From contig DATKLX010000080.1 in assembly GCA_035542155.1 (NCBI GenBank), positions 1 to 15,149 of the forward strand: DNA of 15,149 nt, in the 5' to 3' direction. The notes beneath the pieces were generated by a model. That model was not told the origin of the DNA. It saw only the letters and a program-made list of their open reading frames with translations, and searched no databases. The DNA is from DATKLX01 sp035542155. GTDB lineage: Bacteria; Chloroflexota; Anaerolineae; Anaerolineales; Anaerolineaceae. The position numbers and the translations under genes are program-made. Shown here piece by piece: positions 6,371 to 13,109 of the stretch; position 1 is the first letter of the stretch, and each line of letters starts with the position of its first letter.

Positions 6371-6481
6371 CCCCAGCACGATCAGGGCCGCCCCGCCCAG
6401 CAGCGCAACCCAGTGGCGCGGAAATTTCTCACTGGCGATCGCGGTGTATACAAGCACAAAAATCAACAGCGCAGCCCACAT
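6367..6481 (-). pseudogene. ArsB/SLC13-like permease, N-terminal fragment
   Basis: On the minus strand ATG 6481 is preceded by AAAAGGGG (a good ribosome site, 6-7 bases away). The first 38 codons read as MWAALLIFVLVYTAIASE, then KFPRHWVALLGGAALIVLG. This is the typical opening of ion-transporter-superfamily permeases (ArsB/NhaD/CitT), a first membrane helix, a short loop with KFPR and a second helix. After residue ~38 the frame runs into the antisense of the hydrolase remnant and the family match ends. The gene therefore lost everything but its first two helices at the same junction where the hydrolase is cut. The fragment is short, so the exact subfamily is uncertain. Confidence 0.55.
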
Positions 6482-6570
6482 CTCGAACCCCTTTTCCCGG
6501 CGAGTTGTCTGGACCTCTCGCCCGAGCGGTGAATGCCGTTATTGTAGGGAATTCAGAACTGGATTGCTAT

Positions 6571-6601
6571 TACCCATCCGGGTTCGGGATGGGTACTTTT
6601 T
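6571..6601 (+). terminator. Terminator-like hairpin
   Basis: The 9-bp perfect stem TACCCATCC/GGATGGGTA (6571-6579 with 6587-6595) has a 7-base loop and is followed by CTTTTT. On the plus strand it would stop transcription reading out of the hydrolase scar. Its left arm is also the first member of the ACCC-N4-GGGT motif series, so it may instead be a binding site. Confidence 0.45.
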
Positions 6602-6735
6602 GGGGAGAAATGGGTGGGAAAATCTCGTCGTTTCTTGACCCGTTTGGGTGAGAAAGATTCATCTCAGGTAACCATCCGGGTACTCGGCATGACCCATCCG
6701 GTGGTAAAACAGCGTGTAGGGGTACCCGTTTGGGT
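6572..6735. repeat. Series of five ACCC-N4-GGGT motifs
   Basis: Related 12-bp palindrome-like motifs start at 6572 (ACCCATCCGGGT), 6638 (ACCCGTTTGGGT), 6670 (AACCATCCGGGT), 6692 (ACCCATCCGGTG) and 6724 (ACCCGTTTGGGT). The 6638 and 6724 copies are identical. Start-to-start distances are 66, 32, 22 and 32 bp, all close to whole turns of the DNA helix. Extra ATGGG half-sites occur at 6609 and 6750. The series lies upstream of the GDH-like gene's promoter. Confidence 0.5.
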
Positions 6736-6846
6736 CCTACCCCGGATTGGATGGGAGGCTGTCCACCCCTGGCAAATTTCTTGGAATGTCTGGAACTAAA
6801 AGATCTGCTTGCGCTGTCGTCCGCAGGATGACTATCGTTCAGAGAG

Positions 6847-6887
6847 ATAACGGGTTGTGGGGTTTTGAAAACCCCACAACCCGTTAT
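6847..6887. repeat. Perfect 20+1+20 bp palindrome
   Basis: The arms 6847-6866 (ATAACGGGTTG...GGTTTT) and 6868-6887 (AAAACC...CAACCCGTTAT) are exact reverse complements around a single G at 6867. It would extrude as a cruciform in DNA, or form a 19-bp hairpin with a TGA loop in RNA. No T-run follows, so it is not an ordinary terminator. The gene promoter is built into it. Confidence 0.9.
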
Positions 6888-6892
6888 ATAAT
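6865..6892 (+). promoter_or_regulatory. Promoter of the GDH-like gene cluster
   Basis: TTGAAA (6865-6870), a 16-bp spacer and consensus TATAAT (6887-6892) form a strong sigma70-type promoter. The -35 box lies on the centre of the 41-bp palindrome and the -10 begins at its last base. Any protein or cruciform occupying the palindrome would block the promoter. The predicted leader to TTG 6921 is about 20 nt and contains GGAGG. Confidence 0.7.
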
Positions 6893-6920
6893 GAAATTAA
6901 GACACGGAGGCAGGCAAAAA

Positions 6921-8207
6921 TTGAATATCCGCGCGTATAACCCTTACGAGATTGCCCAAAGCCAGCTCGATCAGGCCGCGGATTGGCTCAACCTGGACCA
7001 ACCCGTCCGGGACCTGCTTTGTACGCCGATCCGCGAATATCACTTCCTCATCCCGGTGCGCATGGACGACGGCCGCGCGCGGATCTTCCGCGGCTACCGC
7101 GTCCAGCACAACGACGCCCGCGGCCCGGGCAAGGGCGGCATCCGCTTCCACCCCCAGCAGACCATCGATACCCTGCGCGCCCTGGCGATGTGGATGACCT
7201 GGAACTGCGCCATCGCCGACCTGCCCCTGGGTGGGAGCATGGGCGGAGTGATCTGCGACCCCCATGACCTGAGCGCCCTCGAGCAGGAGCGCATCTGCCG
7301 CGGCTGGGTGCGCCAGATCGTGCGCAACCTGGGCCCCGAGTGGGACGTGCCCGCCCCCGATCTGATGACCACCCCCCAGCACATGCTCTGGATGCTCGAC
7401 GAATATGAAGCGATCCACGGGGCGAAGAGCCCGGGCTTCATCACCGGCAAGCCGGTCGGCATGGGCGGCTCGCTCGGCCGGCAAGAGGCCACCGGCTACG
7501 GGATCATGATCGTGCTGCGCGAGGCGCTCAAGGAGCTGGGCCTCCAGCCGGCCGGCACGCGGGCCAGCTTCCAGGGCTTCGGGCACGTCGCCCAGCACGC
7601 CATCCGCCTCTACCAGCAGATGGGCGGCGAGGTGGCCTGCGTCTCCTGCTGGGACCAGAAAGACGGCGCGGCCTACGCCTACACTCGCCCGGGTGGAATC
7701 GATCTGGAGGAGCTGTTGGCCATCACCAACCACTTCGGCGAGATCGACCGGATCCGGGCCATGGAAAAAGGCTACGCCTGCCTGCCCGGGGAGGAATGGA
7801 TCGAGCAGGACGTGGACATCCTCGTCCCCGCGGCGGTCGAGCACCAGATCCGCGCCGAGAACGTGGGCAGGATCCGCCCGCGAGTGCGCATCGTCGCCGA
7901 GGGGGCCAGCGGCGCGACCCTCCCCGAGGCGGACCACTTGCTCCAGGAGCGTAAGGTCCAGGTCATCCCCGATCTGCTGGCCAACGCCGGCGGGGTGATC
8001 GCCTCCTATTTCGAACAGGTGCAGAGCAACATGAACTACTACTGGCGGCGGGACGAGGTCTTTGGCAAGCTCGACGTGCAGATGACGACCGCCTACCTGG
8101 ACGCCAGCGACTTCGCCCAGGGCAACGGCCTCAGCCTGCGCGCCGCCGCCGCGATTATCGCCGTGGAGCGGGTGGCGCGGGCCTGCATCGAGCGGGGCTG
8201 GGTGTGA
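6921..8207 (+). CDS. Glutamate-dehydrogenase-like protein lacking the catalytic lysine
   Basis: This 428-residue protein has the full length and fold signature of the Glu/Leu/Phe/Val dehydrogenases. The N-terminal substrate domain shows GPGKGGIRFHP (Lys71 kept) and DVPAPD (Asp147 kept). The C-terminal Rossmann domain shows FQGFGHVA, EGASG and ANAGGVIASYFEQVQ. Two family lysines are replaced. MTWK reads MTWN (Asn95, codon AAC 7203-7205), and the catalytic PxGGAKGG reads PLGGSMGG (Met107, codon ATG 7239-7241). Ordinary glutamate deamination should therefore be impaired, and the protein may be a sensor or act on another substrate. TTG 6921 is preferred because GGAGG (6906-6910) lies 10 bases upstream; ATG 6891 overlaps the -10 box. 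The stop overlaps the next gene by 4 bp. Confidence 0.88.
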   Translation: MNIRAYNPYEIAQSQLDQAADWLNLDQPVRDLLCTPIREYHFLIPVRMDDGRARIFRGYRVQHNDARGPGKGGIRFHPQQTIDTLRALAMWMTWNCAIADLPLGGSMGGVICDPHDLSALEQERICRGWVRQIVRNLGPEWDVPAPDLMTTPQHMLWMLDEYEAIHGAKSPGFITGKPVGMGGSLGRQEATGYGIMIVLREALKELGLQPAGTRASFQGFGHVAQHAIRLYQQMGGEVACVSCWDQKDGAAYAYTRPGGIDLEELLAITNHFGEIDRIRAMEKGYACLPGEEWIEQDVDILVPAAVEHQIRAENVGRIRPRVRIVAEGASGATLPEADHLLQERKVQVIPDLLANAGGVIASYFEQVQSNMNYYWRRDEVFGKLDVQMTTAYLDASDFAQGNGLSLRAAAAIIAVERVARACIERGWV

Positions 8208-9916
8208 CGGTGGAAGACACCAACCTGCGTTCCGAGGTGGTCCACTGCATCGGCCGCGGTTCGATGGGCGGCAAGGCCCAGGGGCTGGTCGACATCCAGG
8301 CAGTGCTGCGCTCCAGGCTGGACTTCGCCGAATACCCCGGGATCGCCATCGATATCCCCGAGATGAGCGTGCTCTGCACCGATATCTTCACCCACTTTAT
8401 GGAGCAGAACAACCTGGCGCGGGTCGCCTGCTCCGACCTGCCCGACGAGCGCATCGCCAACGCCTTCCTGAAGGCTGACCTGCCCTTCGAAACCCTCGGC
8501 GCACTGCGTGGATTGATCGACCGCGTCCACACCCCCCTGGCCATCCGCTCCTCCAGCCTGCTGGAAGACGCCGAGCGCGAGCCCTTCGCCGGGGTGTACG
8601 AGACCAAGATGATCCCCAACAGCATCTACGACCCGGACGTGCGCTTCCGCCAGATGGTCGAGGCGATCAAGCTGGTCTACGCGTCCACCTTCTTCAAGGC
8701 GGCCAAAGATTACCGCCGGGCGATCGGGCGCCGCGTCGAGGACGAGAAAATGGCGGTGATCATCCAGGAGGTGATCGGCAAGCGGACTCTCGATCGCTTC
8801 TACCCCGAACTGAGCGGCGCGGCGCGCTCGTTCAACTACTACCCGATGGGCGCGGCGCGGCCCGAACAGGGCGTGGTCAGCCTGGCGCTGGGGTTGGGTA
8901 AGACCATCGTCGATGGCGGCCGGTCCTGGACCTATTCCCCGGCCTTCCCCAAGGTCGGCCCGCCGTTCGGCTCAACCAAAGAGCTGCTCACCCGCACCCA
9001 GACCGATTTTTGGGCGGTGAACATGGGCGAGCCGAAGGTGTACGACCCTACCCGCGAGACGGAGTACCTGGTCCGCGAGAGCCTGACCGCGGCCGAAAAG
9101 GACGGCTCGCTGACTTACCTGGTCTCGACCTACGACCCCCAGTCCGACCGGCTCACCATCGGCGCCGGCTCCAAAGGCCCGCGCGCGCTGACTTTCGCCC
9201 CGCTGCTGGTGCTGCGCACCGCGCCGCTTAACGAGCTGGTCTCCGCGCTGCTGCGCATCTGCGCCGAAGCGATGGGCGGGCCGGTGGAAATCGAGTTCGC
9301 CATGACCTTCAACCCGCACCGCTTCGGCTTCCTCCAGGTGCGGCGCATGGCCGTCTCCATCGAAGAGATGGAGGTGCACGAAGCCGGGATGGTGGGGGAG
9401 CGCGTCCTGGCCGCCTCAGCGACCGCGCTGGGCAACGGCAGCCTGGATCACATCGCGGACATCGTCTACATGCGGCCCGAGGCTTTCGAGCTGCGCCACA
9501 CCCTGGCTATCGTCCCCGAGCTGAAGCAGCTCAACAAGAAGCTGCTCGACCAGAGCCGCCCCTACCTGCTGATCGCCCTGGGCCGGCTGGGCACCACCGA
9601 TCCCTGGCTGGGCGTCCCCATCCAGTGGGCTGACGTGTGTGGGGCTAAAGCGGTGATCGAAGCGGCCCAGGAGAAAGCCCGCGTGGAGCTGAGCCAGGGC
9701 TCGCACTATTTCCACAACATCCTTAACCTGGGCGTCAAATACTTCCTCTTACCCTTCACCAGCCCCTACCAGATCGATTGGGCCTGGCTGGACGGACAAG
9801 AGGCGGCGGAAGAGACGCGCTTCCTGCGCCATGTCCGCCTGGCGCAGCCCCTGGCGGTGAGAGTCGACGGGCGCACCAGCCGCGGGGTGATTTTGAAGCC
9901 CGAGGGAGAATTGTGA
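8204..9916 (+). CDS. PPDK_N (PEP/pyruvate-binding ATP-grasp) protein, short form
   Basis: The 570-residue protein carries the ATP-grasp half of pyruvate phosphate dikinase/PEP synthase: GGKAQG (Lys24), AIRSSSLLEDAEREPFAG (Arg115, about 113-130), QEVIG (188-192), SLALGLGKTIVDGG (226-239), EIEFA (Glu362, Glu364) and LQVRR (Gln378, Arg380). The ATP-contact residues known from the family are therefore present. The phosphohistidine swivel domain (GGxTSHxA) and the PEP/pyruvate barrel are absent. Instead there is a C-terminal part (about 400-570) with LGTTDPWLGVPIQWADV (462-478) and GSHYFHN (499-505), resembling the end of the larger neighbour. GTG 8204 overlaps the GDH-like stop (GTGA), so the two are translationally coupled. 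Substrate and phosphoryl acceptor are unknown. Confidence 0.85.
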   Translation: MTVEDTNLRSEVVHCIGRGSMGGKAQGLVDIQAVLRSRLDFAEYPGIAIDIPEMSVLCTDIFTHFMEQNNLARVACSDLPDERIANAFLKADLPFETLGALRGLIDRVHTPLAIRSSSLLEDAEREPFAGVYETKMIPNSIYDPDVRFRQMVEAIKLVYASTFFKAAKDYRRAIGRRVEDEKMAVIIQEVIGKRTLDRFYPELSGAARSFNYYPMGAARPEQGVVSLALGLGKTIVDGGRSWTYSPAFPKVGPPFGSTKELLTRTQTDFWAVNMGEPKVYDPTRETEYLVRESLTAAEKDGSLTYLVSTYDPQSDRLTIGAGSKGPRALTFAPLLVLRTAPLNELVSALLRICAEAMGGPVEIEFAMTFNPHRFGFLQVRRMAVSIEEMEVHEAGMVGERVLAASATALGNGSLDHIADIVYMRPEAFELRHTLAIVPELKQLNKKLLDQSRPYLLIALGRLGTTDPWLGVPIQWADVCGAKAVIEAAQEKARVELSQGSHYFHNILNLGVKYFLLPFTSPYQIDWAWLDGQEAAEETRFLRHVRLAQPLAVRVDGRTSRGVILKPEGEL

Positions 9917-9985
9917 ATTTGTCCCTTGCTGTCCAGGGTGGCCTTCAGATTACCATAGAGGTTGACCTCCTCTCTGGCAAGGACC

Positions 9986-10148
9986 GGGGCGGACACTCAG
10001 GTCCGCCCCTACCCAATCGACCGGGTCAGCCCCGACCCAATCGACCAGCGCCTTGGTCGGCCGTAGGGGCGCAGGGGGCACATACAAGTCCCCCTCCTCT
10101 CCAGCCCGCGCAGGCGGGCTTTGTAATGCTTGCCGCGGTTTCAACCGC
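9986..10148. repeat. Composite interspersed repeat with nested hairpins
   Basis: GGGGCGGAC-N6-GTCCGCCCC (9986-10009) is a 9-bp stem. ACCCAATCGACC occurs twice in tandem (10011-10022 and 10035-10046). CGCCCCTAC (10004-10012) is inverted as GTAGGGGCG (10063-10071). AGCCCGC-GCAG-GCGGGCT (10103-10120) and GCGGTT-TC-AACCGC (10135-10148) are further hairpins. The phrases GTAGGGGCG, GCCCGC-N4-GCGGGC-TTTGT and GCGGTTTCAACCGC resemble dispersed non-coding elements that I associate with cyanobacteria and Chloroflexota; that link is from memory and unchecked. Confidence 0.55.
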
Positions 10149-10284
10149 CGGGCTTTGCGACCCGAATTTCACGGTGGTGGGTTACGGGGCGACAGGGCTC
10201 GGTTCCATCCAGGCTCTTTCGCCCCTCCACCCACCCTACGACGAGGCCAGGGCCGGCAAGCCGCAGAACACACCCCCTCCTACC

Positions 10285-10316
10285 TCCCCCGTTTTCACAG
10301 AACAGAAAATGGGGGA
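10285..10316 (+). other. Hairpin upstream of the long ATP-grasp gene
   Basis: A 12-bp stem (10285-10296 with 10305-10316: TCCCCCGTTTTC and GAAAATGGGGGA, one G-T pair) has an 8-base loop and ends 41 bp before the start codon. No T-run follows. It could be a leader structure, an attenuator part or a processing site. Confidence 0.4.
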
Positions 10317-10357
10317 AGCAAGACCAATCGATCTCGATCTAAATCCCAGGAGCGCCC

Positions 10358-13105
10358 ATGACCGACTCCGATCTGCCCATCAACGAGCTGATCCACCAGC
10401 TCAAAGAGCGCGCCAAAGAGCTCAACTGCCTCTACGAGGTCCAGGAGCTGCTTAGCCTGCCCGGCCGCCCGGTCGACGAGATCTGCCGGGGGCTGATCGA
10501 GGTGATCCCCGCCGGCTGGCAGTACCCCGAGATCTGCCAGGTGCAGGTGAGCTGTATGGGTAAAACCTTCCAGACCCCGGGCTTCACCCCCAGCCCCTGG
10601 GTCCAGGCCGCGGACATCCGCGTCCAGGAAGAGCCGGTAGGCCGGATCAGCATCTATTACACCGGGGCGATGCCCGCCTTCGACGAGGGCCCCTTCCTCA
10701 AGGAAGAGCGCAAGCTGATCGATTCCATCGCCGACCAGGTCGGGTTCTACATCCTCCACAACCAGCTCCGCCAGGTCTTCCAGGAGCAGCAGCGCTCCGG
10801 GGAGGAGCAGCGCAACGAGTGGCAGGTGATCATCGACCTGCTCAAGCGCGCCGACCCCAACCTGCTGATGCGCATCACGCAGAAGATGCTCAACTTCCTG
10901 GTCTGGAACGGCGTGCACGAGGCTGACCAGCTCCTCGAGCGCACCTGGGCCGAATACCGCGAGCCAGGCCGGTTGCTCGAGTCCAACCAGCCGACCTCGC
11001 CCCCCTCCGGCAGCAGCATCCTGGCCATGACCGATGAGGTCTTTGCGGTAGCCTCCCGCGCCATCCCGCGCAAGGTCATCCTCGAGAATATCCAGAAGTG
11101 GACCAAGGAGGACCGCTCGGGCTTCCTGATCAACACCCTGGTCGACCTGGGCGCCTCGCTGGCCGAGATCGATTCGGCGGTGGAGCGTTACTCACATCTC
11201 GCCCGCCAGGGGATCGAGCTCACCCCACCCCGCGAGAAGTGGTTCCGGGTCGCCCTGGTCCGGCGCATCCTTAGCGAGGATCCCGAGTTCCTCAAGGTGG
11301 CCAAGAAGTACATCGAAATCGACGATTTCAACGGCCTGCTGCGCCGGGTGATCTACCCGCCGACCAGCCACGGCCGGTTGGGGGGGAAGACCTCGGGTCT
11401 GTTCCTGGCCGAACAGGTGCTGCGCCGCGCGGGCCGCGACCAGGAGCTTCTGCGCACGGTCAAAACCCCCAAAACCTGGTACATCACCTCCGACAGCGTG
11501 TTCTTCTTTCTCAGCCACAACAACCTGGAAGACGCCATCGAGCAGAAATACAAGGACGTCAACCAGGTCCGCCAGGAATACCCTTACATCGTCCACGTCT
11601 TCAAGAACTCGCCCCTCCCGCCCGAGCTGATCAAGGGCCTCTCGCTGGCCCTGGACGACCTCAAGGACGTGCCCCTGATCGTGCGCAGCTCCAGCCTGCT
11701 GGAGGACCGCTCGGGGCAGGCCTTCGCGGGCAAGTACAAGAGCCTCTTTATCGCCAACCAGGGTACCCGGGAAGAGCGCCTGGTGGCCCTGATGGACGCG
11801 GTCAAGGAGGTCTTCGCCTCGATGTTTGGCCCCGACCCGCTGGAATACCGCCTGGAGCACGAGCTGGTCGACTACAATGAGGGGATGGGCATCCTGATCC
11901 AGGAAGTCGTCGGCGCGCGGGTAGGCCGCTATTACCTTCCTGCCTTCGCCGGCGTGGCTTTCAGCCACAACGAATACCGCTGGTCGAGCCGCATCCGCCG
12001 CGAGGACGGCCTGGTCAGGCTTGTGCCAGGTCTGGGGACGCGCGCCGTCGACCGGCTCAGCGATGACTACCCCGTCCTGGTCTCCCCGGGCCAGCCGGGC
12101 CTGCGCGTCAACGTCACCCCCGACGAGATCGCCTGCTACTCGCCCCGGAAGATCGACGTAATCGACCTGCGCAGCCGCTCCTTTGAGACGATTGAGATCC
12201 GCGACCTGCTGAAGGAATCGGGCCGAGACTACCCCCTCATCCACCAGATCGTCTCAAGCTTCACCGGGGACTTCGTTTACCAGCACCAGTCCGCGGCGCG
12301 GGGGATGGACTTTTCCCGGGGCGACTTCGTGGTCACCTTCGAAGGCCTGCTCACGCGCACGCCCTTCCTCAAGCAGATGCAGGCCATGCTCAACGCCATG
12401 CAGGCGGCCTACGATCGTCCGGTCGACCTCGAGTTTGCCCACGACGGCAGCCACCTCTACGTGCTGCAATGCCGCCTGCAGAGCAGCGGCCCCGACAACT
12501 CCCCCGCCGAAATCCCGCGCAACCTGCCCCCCGAGCGGATCCTCTTCTCAGCCAACCGCTATATCTCCAACAGCACCGTGACCGGCATCCAGTACGTTGT
12601 CTACGTCGACCCGCTCCAGTACAGCCGCCTGGCCAACCGCCAGGATCTGCTGATGGTCGGGCAGGTCGTCGGGCGGCTCAACCAGGCCCTACCGCGGCGC
12701 AAGTTCATCCTGATGGGGCCGGGGCGCTGGGGCAGCCGCGGCGACGTCAAGCTGGGGGTGAGCGTCACCTATTCCGACATCAGCAACACCGCCATGCTGA
12801 TCGAGATCGCCCGCAACCAGGACGGCTACGTCCCCGACCTTTCCTTTGGCACCCATTTCTTCCAGGACCTGGTCGAGGCTGCCATCCCATACCTGCCCCT
12901 CTACCCGGACGACGCGGGGGTGACCTTTAACGAAGGCTTCCTGTGCGAGAAGGAAAACCTGCTGCCGAGGCTGCTGCCCGATTTCGCCGCCCTGGCCCAC
13001 GTGGTGCGCGTGGTCGACGTCTCGGGGCAGCCTGGCCTGCAGATATTTATGAACGCCGACCTCGAAGAGGCGGTGGCTGTACTGGGGGAAATAGCGGAGA
13101 GATGA
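10358..13105 (+). CDS. GAF-like sensor fused to PPDK_N ATP-grasp domain, long form
   Basis: The 915-residue protein starts with a GAF-like region (about 10-150) that opens with LKERAKELNCLYEVQELL and includes AGWQYPEIC and DEGPFLKEERKLID. This module is common in front of sensor kinases. A helical linker follows (about 165-330). The PPDK_N ATP-grasp domain has GGKTSG (Lys344), IVRSSSLLEDRSGQAFAG (Arg443), LIQEVVG, VDLEFA (Asp690, Glu692) and LQCR (Gln704, Arg706), so the ATP site looks intact. The C-terminal module has GPGRWGS (787-793), LGVSVTYSDI and SFGTHFFQDL (around 830-838), and parallels the end of the shorter neighbour. There is no swivel histidine domain and no PEP barrel. ATG 10358 has AGGAG five bases upstream. 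It probably senses a small molecule and controls or performs a phosphoryl transfer; this is inference. Confidence 0.85.
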   Translation: MTDSDLPINELIHQLKERAKELNCLYEVQELLSLPGRPVDEICRGLIEVIPAGWQYPEICQVQVSCMGKTFQTPGFTPSPWVQAADIRVQEEPVGRISIYYTGAMPAFDEGPFLKEERKLIDSIADQVGFYILHNQLRQVFQEQQRSGEEQRNEWQVIIDLLKRADPNLLMRITQKMLNFLVWNGVHEADQLLERTWAEYREPGRLLESNQPTSPPSGSSILAMTDEVFAVASRAIPRKVILENIQKWTKEDRSGFLINTLVDLGASLAEIDSAVERYSHLARQGIELTPPREKWFRVALVRRILSEDPEFLKVAKKYIEIDDFNGLLRRVIYPPTSHGRLGGKTSGLFLAEQVLRRAGRDQELLRTVKTPKTWYITSDSVFFFLSHNNLEDAIEQKYKDVNQVRQEYPYIVHVFKNSPLPPELIKGLSLALDDLKDVPLIVRSSSLLEDRSGQAFAGKYKSLFIANQGTREERLVALMDAVKEVFASMFGPDPLEYRLEHELVDYNEGMGILIQEVVGARVGRYYLPAFAGVAFSHNEYRWSSRIRREDGLVRLVPGLGTRAVDRLSDDYPVLVSPGQPGLRVNVTPDEIACYSPRKIDVIDLRSRSFETIEIRDLLKESGRDYPLIHQIVSSFTGDFVYQHQSAARGMDFSRGDFVVTFEGLLTRTPFLKQMQAMLNAMQAAYDRPVDLEFAHDGSHLYVLQCRLQSSGPDNSPAEIPRNLPPERILFSANRYISNSTVTGIQYVVYVDPLQYSRLANRQDLLMVGQVVGRLNQALPRRKFILMGPGRWGSRGDVKLGVSVTYSDISNTAMLIEIARNQDGYVPDLSFGTHFFQDLVEAAIPYLPLYPDDAGVTFNEGFLCEKENLLPRLLPDFAALAHVVRVVDVSGQPGLQIFMNADLEEAVAVLGEIAER

Positions 13106-13109
13106 TCCT

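Larger units (their letters stand above)
6482..6846. other. Non-coding region between the scar and the GDH promoter
   Basis: No believable gene is seen on either strand over about 365 bp. The region contains the ACCC-N4-GGGT motif series and the terminator-like hairpin described separately. A possible minus-strand -10 (TACAAT at 6546-6541) could have served the permease fragment. Base composition is more mixed than in the GC-rich cluster that follows. Confidence 0.6.
9917..10357. other. Intergenic gap filled with hairpin repeats
   Basis: The 441 bp between the two ATP-grasp genes hold no convincing gene; apparent frames are Pro/Arg-rich and run through repeats. The left half is a cluster of short inverted and direct repeats (9986-10148). 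The right half has a CT-rich tract and a hairpin at 10285-10316. I see no strong -10/-35 pair for the downstream gene. Confidence 0.65.

Noticed and set aside
6572..6735. CRISPR array or origin iterons
   Set aside because: Spacing is 22-66 bp with 12-bp imperfect motifs, and there is no cas, rep or dnaA gene in the window.
6897..7937. A 346-codon open frame on the minus strand within the GDH-like gene
   Set aside because: It is an antisense shadow; the plus strand has clear GDH motifs, ribosome site and promoter.
9986..10148. CRISPR array
   Set aside because: The repeats are short, differ from one another and have no regular spacers or cas genes nearby.
9778..10455. A plus-strand frame across the repeat-filled gap
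   Set aside because: It overlaps the ends of two confirmed genes out of frame and is made of Pro/Arg-rich repeat translation.
11192..12244. A 350-codon open frame on the minus strand within the long ATP-grasp gene
   Set aside because: It is antisense to conserved PPDK_N motifs and shows no recognisable domain of its own.
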